From Sphagnum compactum (lineage: Eukaryota > Bryophyta > Sphagnopsida > Sphagnales): a DNA stretch of 64,000 nt. How positions within the stretch are numbered: position 1 is the stretch's first letter; the number at the start of each line of letters is the position of its first letter. A program made the translations under genes and the position numbers. Positions 21,321 through 33,089 of this stretch are shown here, one piece after another. The stretch lies in assembly GCA_965153455.1 (NCBI GenBank), contig OZ234495.1:7498875-7562874 (forward strand), given 5' to 3'. Below the pieces are notes generated by a model, which was not told the DNA's origin, did no database searches, and was given only the letters and a program-made list of their open reading frames with translations.

Positions 21321-24300
21321 TTTTCATCTTTGTATACCCTAGACAAATTAATGTTACATATTCATATGGGCCTATTTAAGTTTTGATTCTTACATCTAAA
21401 ATACTAAGAAGACTATGAAAAAGAAGACATATATAATTAACTATATACTCATCAAACAAGTGTGACTAGAGGAAAATATTATATTGATAAAAGGTGTACA
21501 AATATGGGTGGATCAAAAAATGTTAAAGAACATAATGAAAAAAAAAAAATCTATAATATATCAAAGGACCAAAGTTCAAAAATTGGGTAGTCCAAAAAAT
21601 GAAAGGGCTGAAAAAACCTAGCTGACTATATAAAGTGGAAACCCTAAACCATATCATTATTTACAATCTTATGTTTAGTTCGGTAAGAAGCTGCTGCATT
21701 TGCAGCCTTTGATGCATGACGAACAGTGTATAGATGGCAGCGTTGCATCTCAACCTGAACTGCATTTGCAACAAACTTTTCCTTTGTTGTGCCCTGAACC
21801 CTATAAACACCCACAAACCACCAAATTAAACCTTAACACCACCAAAGAAAAAGGCAATGGCAACAAGTTGCCATTGCCTTCTTCACTAGAACACCACCAC
21901 AGAAAAAGACAACGGCACATTACCATCGTCTTTTTCTTCTCAAACACAGAGAAGACAAAACACATAAGAAAACAACCAAAAAAAAACCAAGAGAAAGGAG
22001 GGAGCTTACCTTTAAACTCCCGCTCTACCCTCTCATTTTTGGCTGAATTAACTCTCAGAGGTTACTTAGCTAGTGTGACCCACTCTGCAATACCATGCAC
22101 ATGAATGTTGGGGCCTATGAAATTTGCAATTATTGTGTGCTATGTATGGTATTCAATATCCTGTTGGAAGACATCCACATGTATATCCTCTTGAAACAAT
22201 GGTTCAATTTCATGAATTAAAAGGTTTTTGTGGTTGCCATGGACCCTTGGTGGTAACACCTATTTAGGCGATGCTCAGAATGGATTGAGCTTGTTAGCTT
22301 TAGTTGGTTTCTCGCCTAGGGATGCCATCATTATGTTTGCCTCTAACATGTCAATATCTCTCCCAGGTGTGCCATATAGAACTAGCCCAATTGCATCCTA
22401 TCATTACATATTAAAGGCTGAAGGTTGTAGCGCATCCTTAAAAGAGGTAACCTTGCATTAGTGCCTTTGATTCATAATATATTAAGAGAAGCTTAACTCT
22501 TAACTAAGTAGACCAGATGCACAAAACATTCATATCTTTAATAAATGCCCCCTTCTAAATTGGATCGCTCCTACTTGTTAAGAGTGATCAAAAGGCACAT
22601 TAAACGAAAAATCGAACACCAATCAAAAAGCTAAGCATTGAATTAAAAAAACAATACCAACTTAACATCTTGGTTCAAAGGTTTTAACATAGTTTGTGAG
22701 TGTGTGAAATTCATAAAAGAAGAATGATGTGGTATAATAATTATACATAGAAAATCAATGTGTGAATGAATGTTTGTGCAAATAAGAACATAAATTTTTA
22801 TAATTATGTAATAAAAATATATAATTTTGATCTTATATCCGTTTGTGATCTACACTTCCACCCAATTTACAATTTTTTTAACAAGTTTATTTCCATGCAT
22901 TGTTCCAAAGTTAATTATTAAAGAGAACATGTTTATTTCTATTCTAGAAAAAAAAAAAATTACTAAATTTAAAAGGTTTGGTTTTGCAAGTTGCCAAATG
23001 ATAGTAGGACTATAAATAAAATTTACTATCTTATTTATCAAGTTGCCATTTAATGTTAAATTCTTCTTGAATTGCTAACCAATAATGTAACATCCAAAAT
23101 TGAAAAATAAATAAAATCATTCATTCTAACCTCCAAATTTTGAAAAGAACTTTTTGTTTTGTTTTGTTTCCAGTTGATTTCTTAACTTGATGAAACCTTC
23201 AGTGATGTTTTGAACCATGTTTTTCAAATTCCTAAATTTTAGGTTTCAAGTTTGGTTCAATTCATTTTTTAAATCAGCTTTGGGTTTAGTTTGGAGTTTG
23301 TTCTAAGCCCAAATTATGGGAAGGACTCATGTATACCTACATTGATAGAAAATGCTTATAATTGGGGAATATTAAAAGTATAAATTTTTTTTTGTGAAGG
23401 GCCAACAAAAGTGACCTATTGCCCACCCCCTTCCCCCCCAAGTCCCCCAAGAGCTTTGGGATGCACCTACATTTGGATGTATCCAAAACTATTTAATATG
23501 GATTGCAGGTAGGAATAGTTATAAAAGGTATACAATATATAAACTTACACAGGATTTACACACTGTATATATGGCTATTGACACTTACACATACACATAA
23601 GATAAAACGATATTCTGAAGAAAAGGACTGCTTTTGATTGGCCAACCATAATTATTGGCCCATGTGGTGGCATTCGATGCTTCCCTGCATTACATCATTC
23701 AATTTCTCATGTGTATGAATGAGGATGCAAACTTAATTATCACTCTATGCATAGGGGAATGCGTTTGCTGTCAGGGTGTAATGCCCTGACAGCAACGCCT
23801 TCCCCCGGTGTAACAAATCAGGAGTGGCCACGATTGATGGCCATGGTTCTCCTCACCTGTAACACCCATGTGAGCAGGATCTCTTCCAGTATACACTGCC
23901 GATGTCAACTTCCCCAGCTACATGGCATACCTGTGTTTACATGCTCAACAAAGGGAGAAAGATTTTTTTCCACTGCTGTTTAAAATGGAGGGCTTACCCT
24001 CTGCGAATTGTCCGGTATCTGAGAGGCAAAAGATACAAGGGTTTGGAATGTCACATACAAAGAATCTGGTGAAGCAGAGCAACTGAAGTTTTGGTGATCA
24101 TGTGTCGACAGTGTGATCTAAGCAAGCTCAAATCTCTGCTTCTAGGTAGTTGCCTACTACTACTACTACTACTACTACTAGCCAGGATCTACTACCTTTA
24201 TGATGACACTACAAACTCTTTGCAAAGCCCTGACTGCTTTTGCAGCCACTAGCTACCAAAAAATCTGAGAAATCTTGGACATTGTGTATGCTCAACCATG

Positions 24301-24381
24301 GAGGACCCTTGTAATCTCAGGTAGTGCTCTACTGTTCCTACTTTGGGGGATTCAGGGTGGTATCATTAAGTGCAAAGAGAT
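21321..24381. other. Intergenic, no supported gene
   Basis: Short frames at 21700-22104 and 22228-22461 have no recognisable domain. It contains a hairpin at 23754-23805 and an (ACT)n microsatellite at about 24154-24180 just beyond the RUP stop codon. Confidence 0.5.
23754..23805. repeat. Compact hairpin (22-23 bp arms)
   Basis: The left arm (GGGGAATGCGTTTGCTGTC..., 23754-23776) pairs with the right arm (...GACAGCAACGCCTTCCCC, 23784-23805) around a 7-base loop, with only a few mismatches. It ends in AATGC/GCCTT text like the other foldbacks of the window. It could be a MITE fragment. I see no reason to call it a terminator. Confidence 0.75.
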
Positions 24382-25824
24382 TTAGTTTCTCAACCCTTTG
24401 ATAAGTCTCAAGACTCCAACTGAGTTTGCAGCTACCAGTGTACACTCTGATTCCTTTGACTGCCTCCAGCATACAGCACTAACCATCAATTTGCCCTGAT
24501 CCTCCACCAAACAGTCATCCATGTCCTTCCTTCCTGCACTTCCACTTACTCCAAAGCCTCCTGGGACAGGGAAGTTCTCTTCACCAAAATCATGGCGCAG
24601 TATAGGTTCATCCTGATGACAATCATAAGCAAAGGCTTCATTGGTCTCTGAGCCACATGCAATCAACCCACCTTCTGCCCACACAGACAAACCCACAAAA
24701 TTCCTAGCATTGCGATGATAGCCAAATGTCTTCAGTGGGTGCTGGAGAGTTTTCTTCAGGTCCAATCTGTCACTCCCACCATTCAAGCAGTGGTCAACAG
24801 AAGAGGAGATGTCCCAAAGCTTCAGAGTACTGTCGATGGCTGCAGATACAAGACAATCTCTGCCTAGAAACCGAACATAGCTAGCTGCTCGTTTGTGATG
24901 ACTCAGAGTGAGGATAGGGCTACTGAGCTTGCGCAAATCATTCACATACACATTACTGTCAGCACAAGCAAGTGCTAGAAGAAAGGAGGAGGATGGAGCA
25001 AATTCAGCACAACAGACTGGACTATGACCAGGTGCGTGGAGGAGTGCCACACTTTGATCTGAGCTCCTGCTCCACATTCTTACAGTGCCATCCTGAGAAG
25101 CCGATGCACAAAGACTAGGCATCTCAGTGCAGTAGTCAATGCTCCAAATCCTTTGGCCATTATGCTCATCCTTCTCACTCACTGCTAAGTGCCTCTCAAT
25201 ATCCCACTCTGAGAATACACCATCATAGTCACCACATCCGATGATGTTGTCTTGCTCAAGATGCCATTTCAAGCTGCTCAATTTTGCAGGTGTGCAAATC
25301 TCCTGAACACAGCTGCTGCGTGCATGATGATCTGAGCCTTTCGCACTCCTCTCTGTTGATCTTTTCCTCCTGCTGACCAGGTTTTGGCTAAATTTTGCAT
25401 CTGCATACATCATGTTGTCCTCACCCTGATCATCATCCTCTTCATCTTCATGTGCTTCTCCGGGTAAATTGAAAGAGGAACTTCTTCTCAAACTGCTGCT
25501 AGAGCTATGGTTCTGATTGTCAATTAAGGACTGAAAAGCATAAACCCGAATCTTCCTTGCAATTCCTCCAGTAGCAAAGAAATCATTCGATTTGTCAAAT
25601 GTGATAGCCCCTATCACATCTGTTGAAGAATTGTGACACTCCACACTAGCAAGCACTTTGAACTTCCACTGTGCAGGAACAACCCCAGCTTCGTCCTGCT
25701 GCTGCAGGAGGTGCCGCAGCCCTTCTTCTTCTTCTTTCTCTCCAGAATTGTTCACAATATTTGATGATTGAGAAGTGGTATTGCAATCTCCTGACAGCAT
25801 ATTATTTGCTTCGAGTGGAGACAT
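24382..25824 (-). CDS. RUP: RUP1/RUP2-like WD40 repressor of UV-B photomorphogenesis
   Basis: An intronless 480-aa WD40 propeller protein of the COP1/SPA/RUP group. RUP proteins bind the UV-B receptor UVR8, return it to the inactive dimer and work with CUL4-DDB1. Diagnostic text: NDFFATGGIARKIRVY (80-95), PAKLSSLKWH, GDYDGVFSEWD (198-208), SASQDGTVRMW (241-251), FLGRDCLVSAAIDSTLKLWD, and NFVGLSVWAEGGLIACGSET with FAYD (401 end), which matches blade 7 of COP1. It ends NSVGVLRLIKGLRN and has no RING or coiled coil, so it is RUP, not COP1 or SPA. Arabidopsis RUPs are about 370-385 aa; the extra length here is an N-terminal acidic stretch and an insert at about 101-174 (Ser-rich, then acidic, then basic) between blades 1 and 2. 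I chose the ATG at 25824; the longer frame starts only from TTG. Confidence 0.93.
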   Translation of the reverse strand: MSPLEANNMLSGDCNTTSQSSNIVNNSGEKEEEEGLRHLLQQQDEAGVVPAQWKFKVLASVECHNSSTDVIGAITFDKSNDFFATGGIARKIRVYAFQSLIDNQNHSSSSSLRRSSSFNLPGEAHEDEEDDDQGEDNMMYADAKFSQNLVSRRKRSTERSAKGSDHHARSSCVQEICTPAKLSSLKWHLEQDNIIGCGDYDGVFSEWDIERHLAVSEKDEHNGQRIWSIDYCTEMPSLCASASQDGTVRMWSRSSDQSVALLHAPGHSPVCCAEFAPSSSFLLALACADSNVYVNDLRKLSSPILTLSHHKRAASYVRFLGRDCLVSAAIDSTLKLWDISSSVDHCLNGGSDRLDLKKTLQHPLKTFGYHRNARNFVGLSVWAEGGLIACGSETNEAFAYDCHQDEPILRHDFGEENFPVPGGFGVSGSAGRKDMDDCLVEDQGKLMVSAVCWRQSKESECTLVAANSVGVLRLIKGLRN

Positions 25825-25997
25825 GATAGTGAACAAAAATTCCTGTGAAAGCCTGAGATTACTACTGCTCCCCGCTGATCAGTGGCCTTGTAAATCCAAA
25901 TCTGACCACTCTTCTTCTTCTTCTGCTGTGTCGTGAGAAGAACAGTAGTAGTCTCGAGGCTTTGATGATGAGTGACTTGAGGTTGAGCTGGTGACAT
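25752..25997 (-). other. Possible uORF overlapping the RUP start
   Basis: An ATG at 25997 opens an 81-codon frame in another phase (MSPAQPQVTHH...) that runs past the RUP ATG at 25824. If the RUP mRNA begins upstream of 25997, this frame would lower RUP translation. A possible acceptor (CTTTCACAG) just before the RUP ATG could remove it by 5' UTR splicing. I cannot place the transcription start. Confidence 0.3.
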
Positions 25998-27360
25998 GAT
26001 TCAGGACAAGAACACACTCTGGTTCTTCTAGGCCTCAAAGCTTCACAATGTTTCAAGCCTGTTTCGCGGTGGACAATTCTGTACTACCTTCTGAGACCGA
26101 GCCACATCATCAACCTCATGATGCAACAGCATCGCGGAAAACAGAAAAGAAGCTGCAGTCACCATTGCCGCCGCAAGCTAAGCAAACATGTCCGAATTGT
26201 GGTGGCACATCTGAGCTATATAATGCTTTGAACAAAAGCAAACTTCTTCTTTCCAATCCAGGCATGCATGCATTATTTCAAGACATGAAAGAAGCGGCAA
26301 AAAAGCTTTCCATGGCCTGCAATTCTCAACCATGCTCTCTGCAGAGAAAAAGACTTACGTTGGAATTCCAAAGGGCAATAATGATGGAGTCGGTACACCA
26401 ACACTCATGCCTGTATCGTTATTGTTCGCGACGGGGAAGGGATCGAGGAGACAAGAAGAGGAAGAAACTCCACCGTCACCTCCTCTCCTTACAGGACTGG
26501 CACTCTACAACTTGGAAATGCAAATCCAAATCCGACCGGCGCCGCACAGCATTGCTTTGCCGAACAAATCGAGTTTGCGCCTGAGCAGCCAGCGAGCTTA
26601 CTCCACTCCAGAGATATATTTCAATGACTCACAGTAGCAGAACAATTGACTGAGAGAACGAAACAAAAAAACACGAATGCTAACAGGAGCTAGTCTAACG
26701 GTACTCGCAAGATTCAAGGAAGGAGCGATTTGCCAAAGATTGAAGAACACAAATCTGTGAGACTACAGAAAAGAAAAAAAACCCAAAAAACTCCACAATA
26801 AGCAAAGCATCCTCGATGTCAGTTGCAGCGATCAAAAAGAAAAAAAAACACGACACGGCACGACACGGCACGATCGAAGAACAGCACACTGGATTCGACC
26901 AGTGCGCGGCGACACAGAAGAGTTACGGACCAGGGGACGATGCGCAGTGGACAATGGGGATAGTATTGGGAGTAGCGCTAGCAAAGGAAGCTTGCTTTTG
27001 TGGGAGAGGGAAGGCAAGGGCGAGGGCGAGGCGAGGCGCGGAAAGGGGAGAGGAGGAGAGAGCAGCCACGATACGCAGCTGCACGGTGGCCGTCTTCACA
27101 CCTTTCGTTTGCAGCTAATCAGCCTTCAGTCTCGACTTCGGTAAGTAGTTTTCCTTTTGTCTGTCCGTTTTCCCTTCTTCGGGAAGGATGAATATTCCTC
27201 CTCCTACTCCTCCTCTTCCTCCCCCTCTTCTACTCTATGGATGGATCGATGGATGTCGTCCATCATTCGGGCCTTACTTCCGCGGAAGCCCTTGTTATCT
27301 TACGGAACCTTCACTAACTACCAATGGGCAAGTCTCTAACTCGTCCATAAATTAATTTTT
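25998..27360. promoter_or_regulatory. RUP upstream region with a GC-rich segment
   Basis: Contains a TATA-like ATTATATAGC on the RUP strand (about 26216-26226) and a locally GC-rich segment at about 26850-27110, with the short tandem CACGACACGG near 26848-26872 and a GGCGAGG-type purine tract. These are unusual in this AT-rich window and typical of promoter or 5' UTR DNA. The plus-strand frame at 26048-26584 shows only a CPNCGG motif and is not accepted as a gene. Confidence 0.4.
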
Positions 27361-27369
27361 TTTAAAAAA

Positions 27370-28140
27370 AATTACCACAGGCACTTGCCCATAATTGGCC
27401 TTCTTCCTCAGCTCTTGTTTACTACTCCACATTCACATGTCCATGATTGACTTTCCATGGTGTAAACTTTTTTTTTCTTACCCAAGTCACGCATGCGCTA
27501 ACTTGTGCATATACTTGCTTGGCATTTCATAGTAGGCTCTTTTTCCTTACCAAGGCATATTCATTCCTCCATCATTGCCTTCCCACCATAGCCCTTTCTT
27601 CTTACTCATCCATACTTGAACCTTTCAGGGTAGCTCTTTTTCCTTACCAAGGCACTCACTCGTCCATGCTCAGCCTTTTACATGCTCGGCTACACGGTAG
27701 CTCATTTTCCCTACCAATGCATCATCAACTCATCCATACTTGGCTTTCTGCAGTAGCACTTTTTCTTCCCCTTACAAAGGCACTCACTTGTCTCCGTACT
27801 TGGCCTTTCATGGTAGCTCATTTTCTTTACCAAGGCACACTCGTCCATACTTGGCGTTTCATAGTAGCTCATTTTCCCTGCCAAGGTACTCACTCACTCA
27901 TCCATACTTGGCCGTTCATGGTAGCTCATTTTTTTATACCAATGCACTGACTTGTCCATACTTTGGCCTTGCACCATAGTTCTTTTTGCTTACCAAGGCA
28001 CTCACCCATCCATCGTTGGCTTTCTACACTAGCTCTTTTTTCTTACCTAGGTACACACGGCACCATAATTGGCCTTCTGTTGGTAGCTCTTTTTTTATTA
28101 ACAAGGTACTCTGCTAGAGTTAGCCTTCCATAGTAGCTCG
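27370..28140. repeat. ~50-70 bp tandem array, about 10-12 degenerate copies
   Basis: Repeated units read CTTACCAAGGCACTCACT, CGTCCATACTTGGCCTTTC and ATGGTAGCTCATTTTTC with drift. The 167-codon plus frame at 27447-27950 (repeated AHFPYQGT-like peptides) is produced by the array and is not a gene. Confidence 0.85.
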
Positions 28141-28186
28141 TTAAACTTTATTGTCTTTGCAGGTCATGTCACAGAGCATAAACACT

Positions 28187-28345
28187 TGTGGGGCATTTCC
28201 GAAAAAAGAAAACCCACATTTTCTGTTTCTCAAAAAGAAAACCCACATTTTCTGTTTCTCAAAATGCGTTGTCTCTTTTTTTTTCATTTTTCTGCCATGA
28301 TACCCAATGGGTACCTACTGGGTATCATGGGGGAAATGTGAAAAT
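28187..28345. repeat. Composite foldback element, copy 1
   Basis: GGGGCATTT, then two tandem 29-bp units (AAAAAGAAAACCCACATTTT...), then AAAATGCG, then a perfect 12-bp palindrome CCATGATACCCA/TGGGTATCATGG (28295-28306 and 28319-28330). The same order (GGGGCATTTT..., AAAATGCC, CATGATAC/GTATCATG) recurs at 52726-52830. Confidence 0.7.
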
Positions 28346-30199
28346 ATTATGCCGCTGCACTTTATGTCAATTAAGGGGCTTGGAGTAGGGCATTCCCCAC
28401 ATAAGCAACCCATGGCTCCATGTGAAGGGCACAGGCACTCAATTGGGGAACATTCTGGGGCCTTCCTCAACACTTTTTTTTTAGTTAAAAAGGCAATTGA
28501 AATAACATTGGGCATTAGCATACATTTTTATAAAAAGTTAACAAGGGCACTTGGTGTAGGAGGGGGATGGTTCTTACACCTACTCCTTAAGAGTGGTAAG
28601 GATCATCCGACCCACTCTTAAGCATAAGGTAATAATAGTTTTGAGGCTCTTCAAGGATTTGAGAGCCCTGCCGAGGGCAATAGCCCTAAGGGTGGGCCTT
28701 GGAATCTTGAAAGAGCTGAAAAGCTATTCCTTGTCCTATGTAATGAACTTTTCAAATTTGAGGGACCTTGCAAAAGAGAAGGATACTTTTTGTGGGATCT
28801 TCCACCTTTGTAAGGTACCTCAAATTTAAAGGACCTTACAAAAAGTGAAGGATACCCTTTAATGGGATCTTCCACTTTTGTAACATCCCCAAATTTAAAG
28901 CGAAATCCCTGGGGGGGGGGGGGTGGGGGGATCCTCCCTCTTTTCTATGAGGGATACTTAGAGATTTATGGTGCCCTCTGACTACACTACAAATTTATGG
29001 GAATGCTTTAGATGGAATAATGTTGTATCCCTTAGGTTCAATAGAGGGGGTAAAGTGAACCAACATCAATACTTTCACCTTCTTGAGTAAGGCCTTTTGG
29101 AGTTTATCATTGTTGGAGGAAATGTTAAATTTGGACTTAAAGACCTTAGTTTAGTCTAGGGACAAGATATGTATAATGTTTAGAAACAACCCCCACAAAA
29201 TTAAGGTTCTTAGTGATGTTGGGTGGTTCTTAGGTTTTAGGAGGAGCCTCCAATTCCAATTCCAAAAAGATTTGTGGGGTCGATTTCAATTCCAATTAGT
29301 TTCTTATTATTTAATAAAATTAGGACCTATTTTCGAATCCGACTTTTTAATGTGAAGGCCAATTTTGGTTTTGATTTTTTTCTTAATTTTTCAAATCAAG
29401 TTGATTCCCAATTCTAGGGTAGGTTAAGGTACATTCCAAGTAACCACCTGATGGGGTTTTATGACACCAAACATCATAAAAACAATGAAAAAAATACTTA
29501 ATGATGCAAAACTTCGTGTACTTATTATTATTATTATTTAATAATATCATTATTATTAATTATATAATATTATTTTAGAATATTTAAATTGGGGCTGGTC
29601 AACCCCTTTTCTTTTTGGGGGAAAAAAAATTCAACACACAAATAGGGTAGAGCAGTTGGTGAGCGAACATTTAAGGGTTCAGAAAGTTGATGCATCTCAT
29701 ATGTTGCTCCATTGTAGCAAGAGCTCAAATAAAAGTTGTAAAGCTAAGAGTTGCACATCCAAGGCCAGTTGAATCACAAAAAGTTCAAGAAATGAACAAG
29801 TTATGCATATTTTAATGCCGGGGGTTCAAAAATACAACAATAAATTCCTTGATCACTTAGCAACACATGAGCATCATCCTACTCATGCATGAGCAAATGT
29901 TCAACGATCCATGACCGAATGTTACTGCCCTCTTCACAAATATTGAATGTGTCATAAGGATGAACAGAAAAGGGCACAAAAATGTTCATCTTTGGTTTTA
30001 ACAAGCATGATTAAAAATATATATGTTTTTTCAATCAACGGTGATGGGGCAAGAGAGAACGAAACCCTAATTTTGTTGCCCACTTTTGGCCATTGTCACC
30101 AGCTCCTCCAGTTACGTTTACCAAAAAATTTCATGCGTTTCTTCTCTTTGGAGCTCAAGTGATCATGATGTTTCCGGTATAACTTTCGAGCTGAATCGC
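28346..30199. other. Intergenic with a short tandem duplication, no gene seen
   Basis: A ~75-bp unit (GGACCTT(G/A)CAAAA...GAAGGATAC, GGGATCTTCCAC) is duplicated at about 28755-28885. A G-run sits at 28910-28932. The remainder is AT-rich without recognisable genes. Confidence 0.5.
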
Positions 30200-30770
30200 T
30201 TGAAGCTCAAACACTTTAAGCATGCTCCCTCTTAGTTGCAATTGTTAGCGATCTTGATCTTGGTCGTCGTTGTCTTGCATCTCTTTTGCTTACAACTGCT
30301 CACAACCTTCTTGGTCACGGTCTTCATGTTGATTATTATCTTCCTTTTTCTCCCTTTTCGCTGCAACTACTAGCGACCCTTCTAGTCATGGTCTTCATGT
30401 TGATCGTCGTCTTCCTTGTCCTCCCTCTTGGTTGTAGCTACTAACGACCTTCCTAGTCATTGTGATCTTGATCTTGGTGTTTTGAATCTTGCATCTCTTG
30501 TGCTTATAATTGCTCATGACCTTCTTGGTCACGATCCTCATGTTGATTGTCCTTTTCCTTCTCCTCCTTGGCTATAACTATTAGTGACCCTCCTAGTCGT
30601 CATGATCTTAGTCTTGGTTGCAGCTGTTGGCGATCCTCCTAGTTGTGATCTTAATATTTGTGATCTTAATTGCAGCTACTGGCAATCCTCTTGGTTGTGG
30701 TCTTGGTTGTAACTACTGGCAATCCTCCCAGTTGCGGTCTTGGTTGCAACTATTGGTGATCCTTCTAAAC
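30200..30770. repeat. Degenerate tandem array (GGTTGCAACTACTGGCAATCC type)
   Basis: Units of about 45 and about 85 bp share GTTGCAGCTACT(A/G)GCGA, CCTCCTAGTTGTGATCTT and GGTCTTCATGTTGAT. The tightest copies are at 30610-30760. The short plus frame there is only the translated repeat. Confidence 0.75.
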
Positions 30771-31780
30771 CCCCCTCCTTTACTCTGGTTATTTAGTAGA
30801 ATGAGGCAGGCACGTTACAATGTGACCATGAGCAAACAGTCTAGCCCTTATTTATAACCTTGCCTCCCATTGTATTGGAGTAAACCTTGAAAATCTTATA
30901 ATTGGAATGATCTTAGGCCCTTGTGCAGCCTAAGAAGCTTGTAGATGTTCATGTAAACGTTATCATATTTCCTTAACAATTGTTGCAAACCCAATTGTAT
31001 TCAAAATTTGCTCTTGCGCTTCTGGTAGCTACACATTAAGATGCTCGTTCATCTATAGTGAAATAAGTTGCAGATTCTCTAACCCTATTTTCCTCCTTTC
31101 CTTGGGACATGTTTTTTTAATTACCTCTAAAACTGCCTTTTCCATAGCCTTATTATACATAACTACTAAGTATTCAACACTAATCACGACATGAGACTAC
31201 GAATAGTCCACTAATAGTTCCTTTCCTTTGGTTTGTTTTACAAGTAGATGAGGGAGCAACAACAATTGGTGCATTCTTATGGTATTTTGAGTCAGGTTCA
31301 AAAAAAAGTTGTTCTTCTTACACTTGCCCTTGACTAAGGTTGTTTAGATTTATTGCCAAATTCTTTTCTGCCCTATCTTCTATCATGGGAGGGTTATGAA
31401 GCATATCTACATAGTAACATTGTACATTATTTAGGTTTAGGTTAGAACAACTTGGGCCTGATTGGTGAACTAATGTGTGTATATTGAAGAAATTTGTGGC
31501 ACTAACTTCCTCTCCATATTGTTGCTCATGTTCACCTTGATCACCTTGGCCCTGATCATCTTGTTCATCTGATGTGTTATTTGCTTTATTGTTTGGCCTT
31601 GTTGTGTAGAGGCTTCAAAGTTGAAATTTGTTGTTCAAGCCATATACATGTTACCCTAAAACCAAACTTGATATTCCTTTTTATCAGTGCCTACTTTAAA
31701 GCCTGGTCGCCCCATCATGTCCAATCCAAAGTCATGGGCTTGTTCGTCTACTTTTAGGGTTATGTGACTACCATGGCTGT
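30771..31780. other. Intergenic, no gene seen
   Basis: Ordinary AT-rich DNA; parts may belong to the 3' flank of the transposase relic that follows. No feature can be supported. Confidence 0.45.
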
Positions 31781-32826
31781 TTAGGACCAGTAAATGTCGA
31801 TTAGTTTGCATAGCTTAATGTAATTGTCTTTCAACCATTCCCTTCTAAAGATGTAGAAGTTCGGTAGACTCCCATTTGCTACATTGACAACACAATTTAT
31901 AATCAACCATTCCCAAGATTTTGGGATGGTACTATAAACTACATTAAACCCTTTCTTGGCCAACACCTATGCCCTTGCTTGTTTACATGCCTAAACACTT
32001 ATTTTGTCATTGTTCCATATGTGATAAGGTATTTATGCCAATTTGTGTAAAATTTGTTGTAGCAAACAATTGTCAAACCTTGTTCTCTGCACGTTAAGTC
32101 TTTTAGCTTGCCTTATGACCACATTTGGATATCAATTCTTGAACCATTGCCACCAAGTTTTTCCAAATATGTCATTTCATAATGGTGTCACCTTTGTTTG
32201 AGTCATTTTTGCAACCTTTAGCTTAAGTTGGTTTAGTGATATTAATAAGCTACATTCCCTCATTGCTAAAGTCCATTTGTGGACTACTACATCTTCCTCT
32301 TCCATTAGCATTCCTATCGGCCCCATTTTCTTGCTCCGAATGTGTCCATTCAAATGGTCAAAAAGAGAGTTTAGAACTATGTGAAATATATTACTAACCC
32401 CCATAAAGGACAAATACCTTGCTCAACTACTTCCATGGCTTCCTACAAAACTTCACTTGTCCATTTGCCCCTCACTAATGTTGCAAGAGACTGACTAACT
32501 TGGGTTGTTTTTTGTATTAAGGTTTCTTTAGGTATAGTAGGCACAATTCCAGGTCCCGGGGGCATTTTATTTTTTTGGTTGGGCATGTGGTGTAGCTCTT
32601 CCATCTACGAAGCATAATTTGTATCATTCTCCCCTCCTAACCCTAGCCTCCAAGGATTTGGAGGTTCAAAGTTAGGCCCTAATAAAGGTACACCTCTTGA
32701 CTTTTGAAATTCAACCCAAGAAGATAAGAAATGAGTTAAAGTTGGAAAATTTACAAGTGCATGCTCCCAAAGGAACCCGGTAGATGCAATGAGTTTGTAT
32801 AAATCCTCAAAGTCTTTCCACATCAA
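31781..32826 (-). pseudogene. Decayed DDE_1 / pogo-type (Tc1-mariner superfamily) transposase
   Basis: Read on the minus strand: an N-terminal segment with PPGPGIVPT and TTQVSQSLATLVRGKW, then an HTH-like region (KWTLAMREC, LNQLKLKVAKMTQTKVTP), GKTWWQWFKN, a core with IPYHIWNNDKIS, and LAKKGFNVVYSTIPKSWEW followed by INCVVNVA and LPNFYIFR. The last block is the hallmark of DDE_1 transposases related to CENP-B/jerky in plants. At least four stops or frameshifts interrupt it, and the catalytic DE of the WN-x-DET-G motif appears as DK. It is not functional. I did not find terminal inverted repeats, so the element limits are unknown. Confidence 0.75.
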
Positions 32827-33089
32827 TGTGACATCTGTTGTTTATGTGTAAGTTGTGGGGTTGAACCTCTTACTACGTTGTGCTTGACCTTGTGAGAATT
32901 TGGTATGTCTTGGTTGTGCTTGGACTTTAGAATTTCCTTTTGCATATTGTTCAAACCAACGAAAACACAAATATTTTTTATACATTTTTTACATAGATTT
33001 GGTCTATGATCTTTATCCTCACATTTGGTCCAAGGGTTGGTATTGCTACTGCTTGTTTTATCAGCTCCTTGTTTATGATAAGATCTTCC

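Noticed and set aside
26048-26584. 178-codon plus-strand frame with a CPNCGG motif
   Set aside because: It lies antisense over the RUP promoter/5' region, its composition is not protein-like beyond one motif, and no splice partner is visible.
27447-27950. 167-codon plus-strand frame
   Set aside because: Repeating AHFPYQGT-like peptides come from the tandem DNA array.
29640-29675. tRNA gene or SINE head (GGGTAGAGCAGTTGGTGAGCG)
   Set aside because: It resembles a box A, but no acceptor stem, anticodon arm or GGTTCGA-type box B follows.
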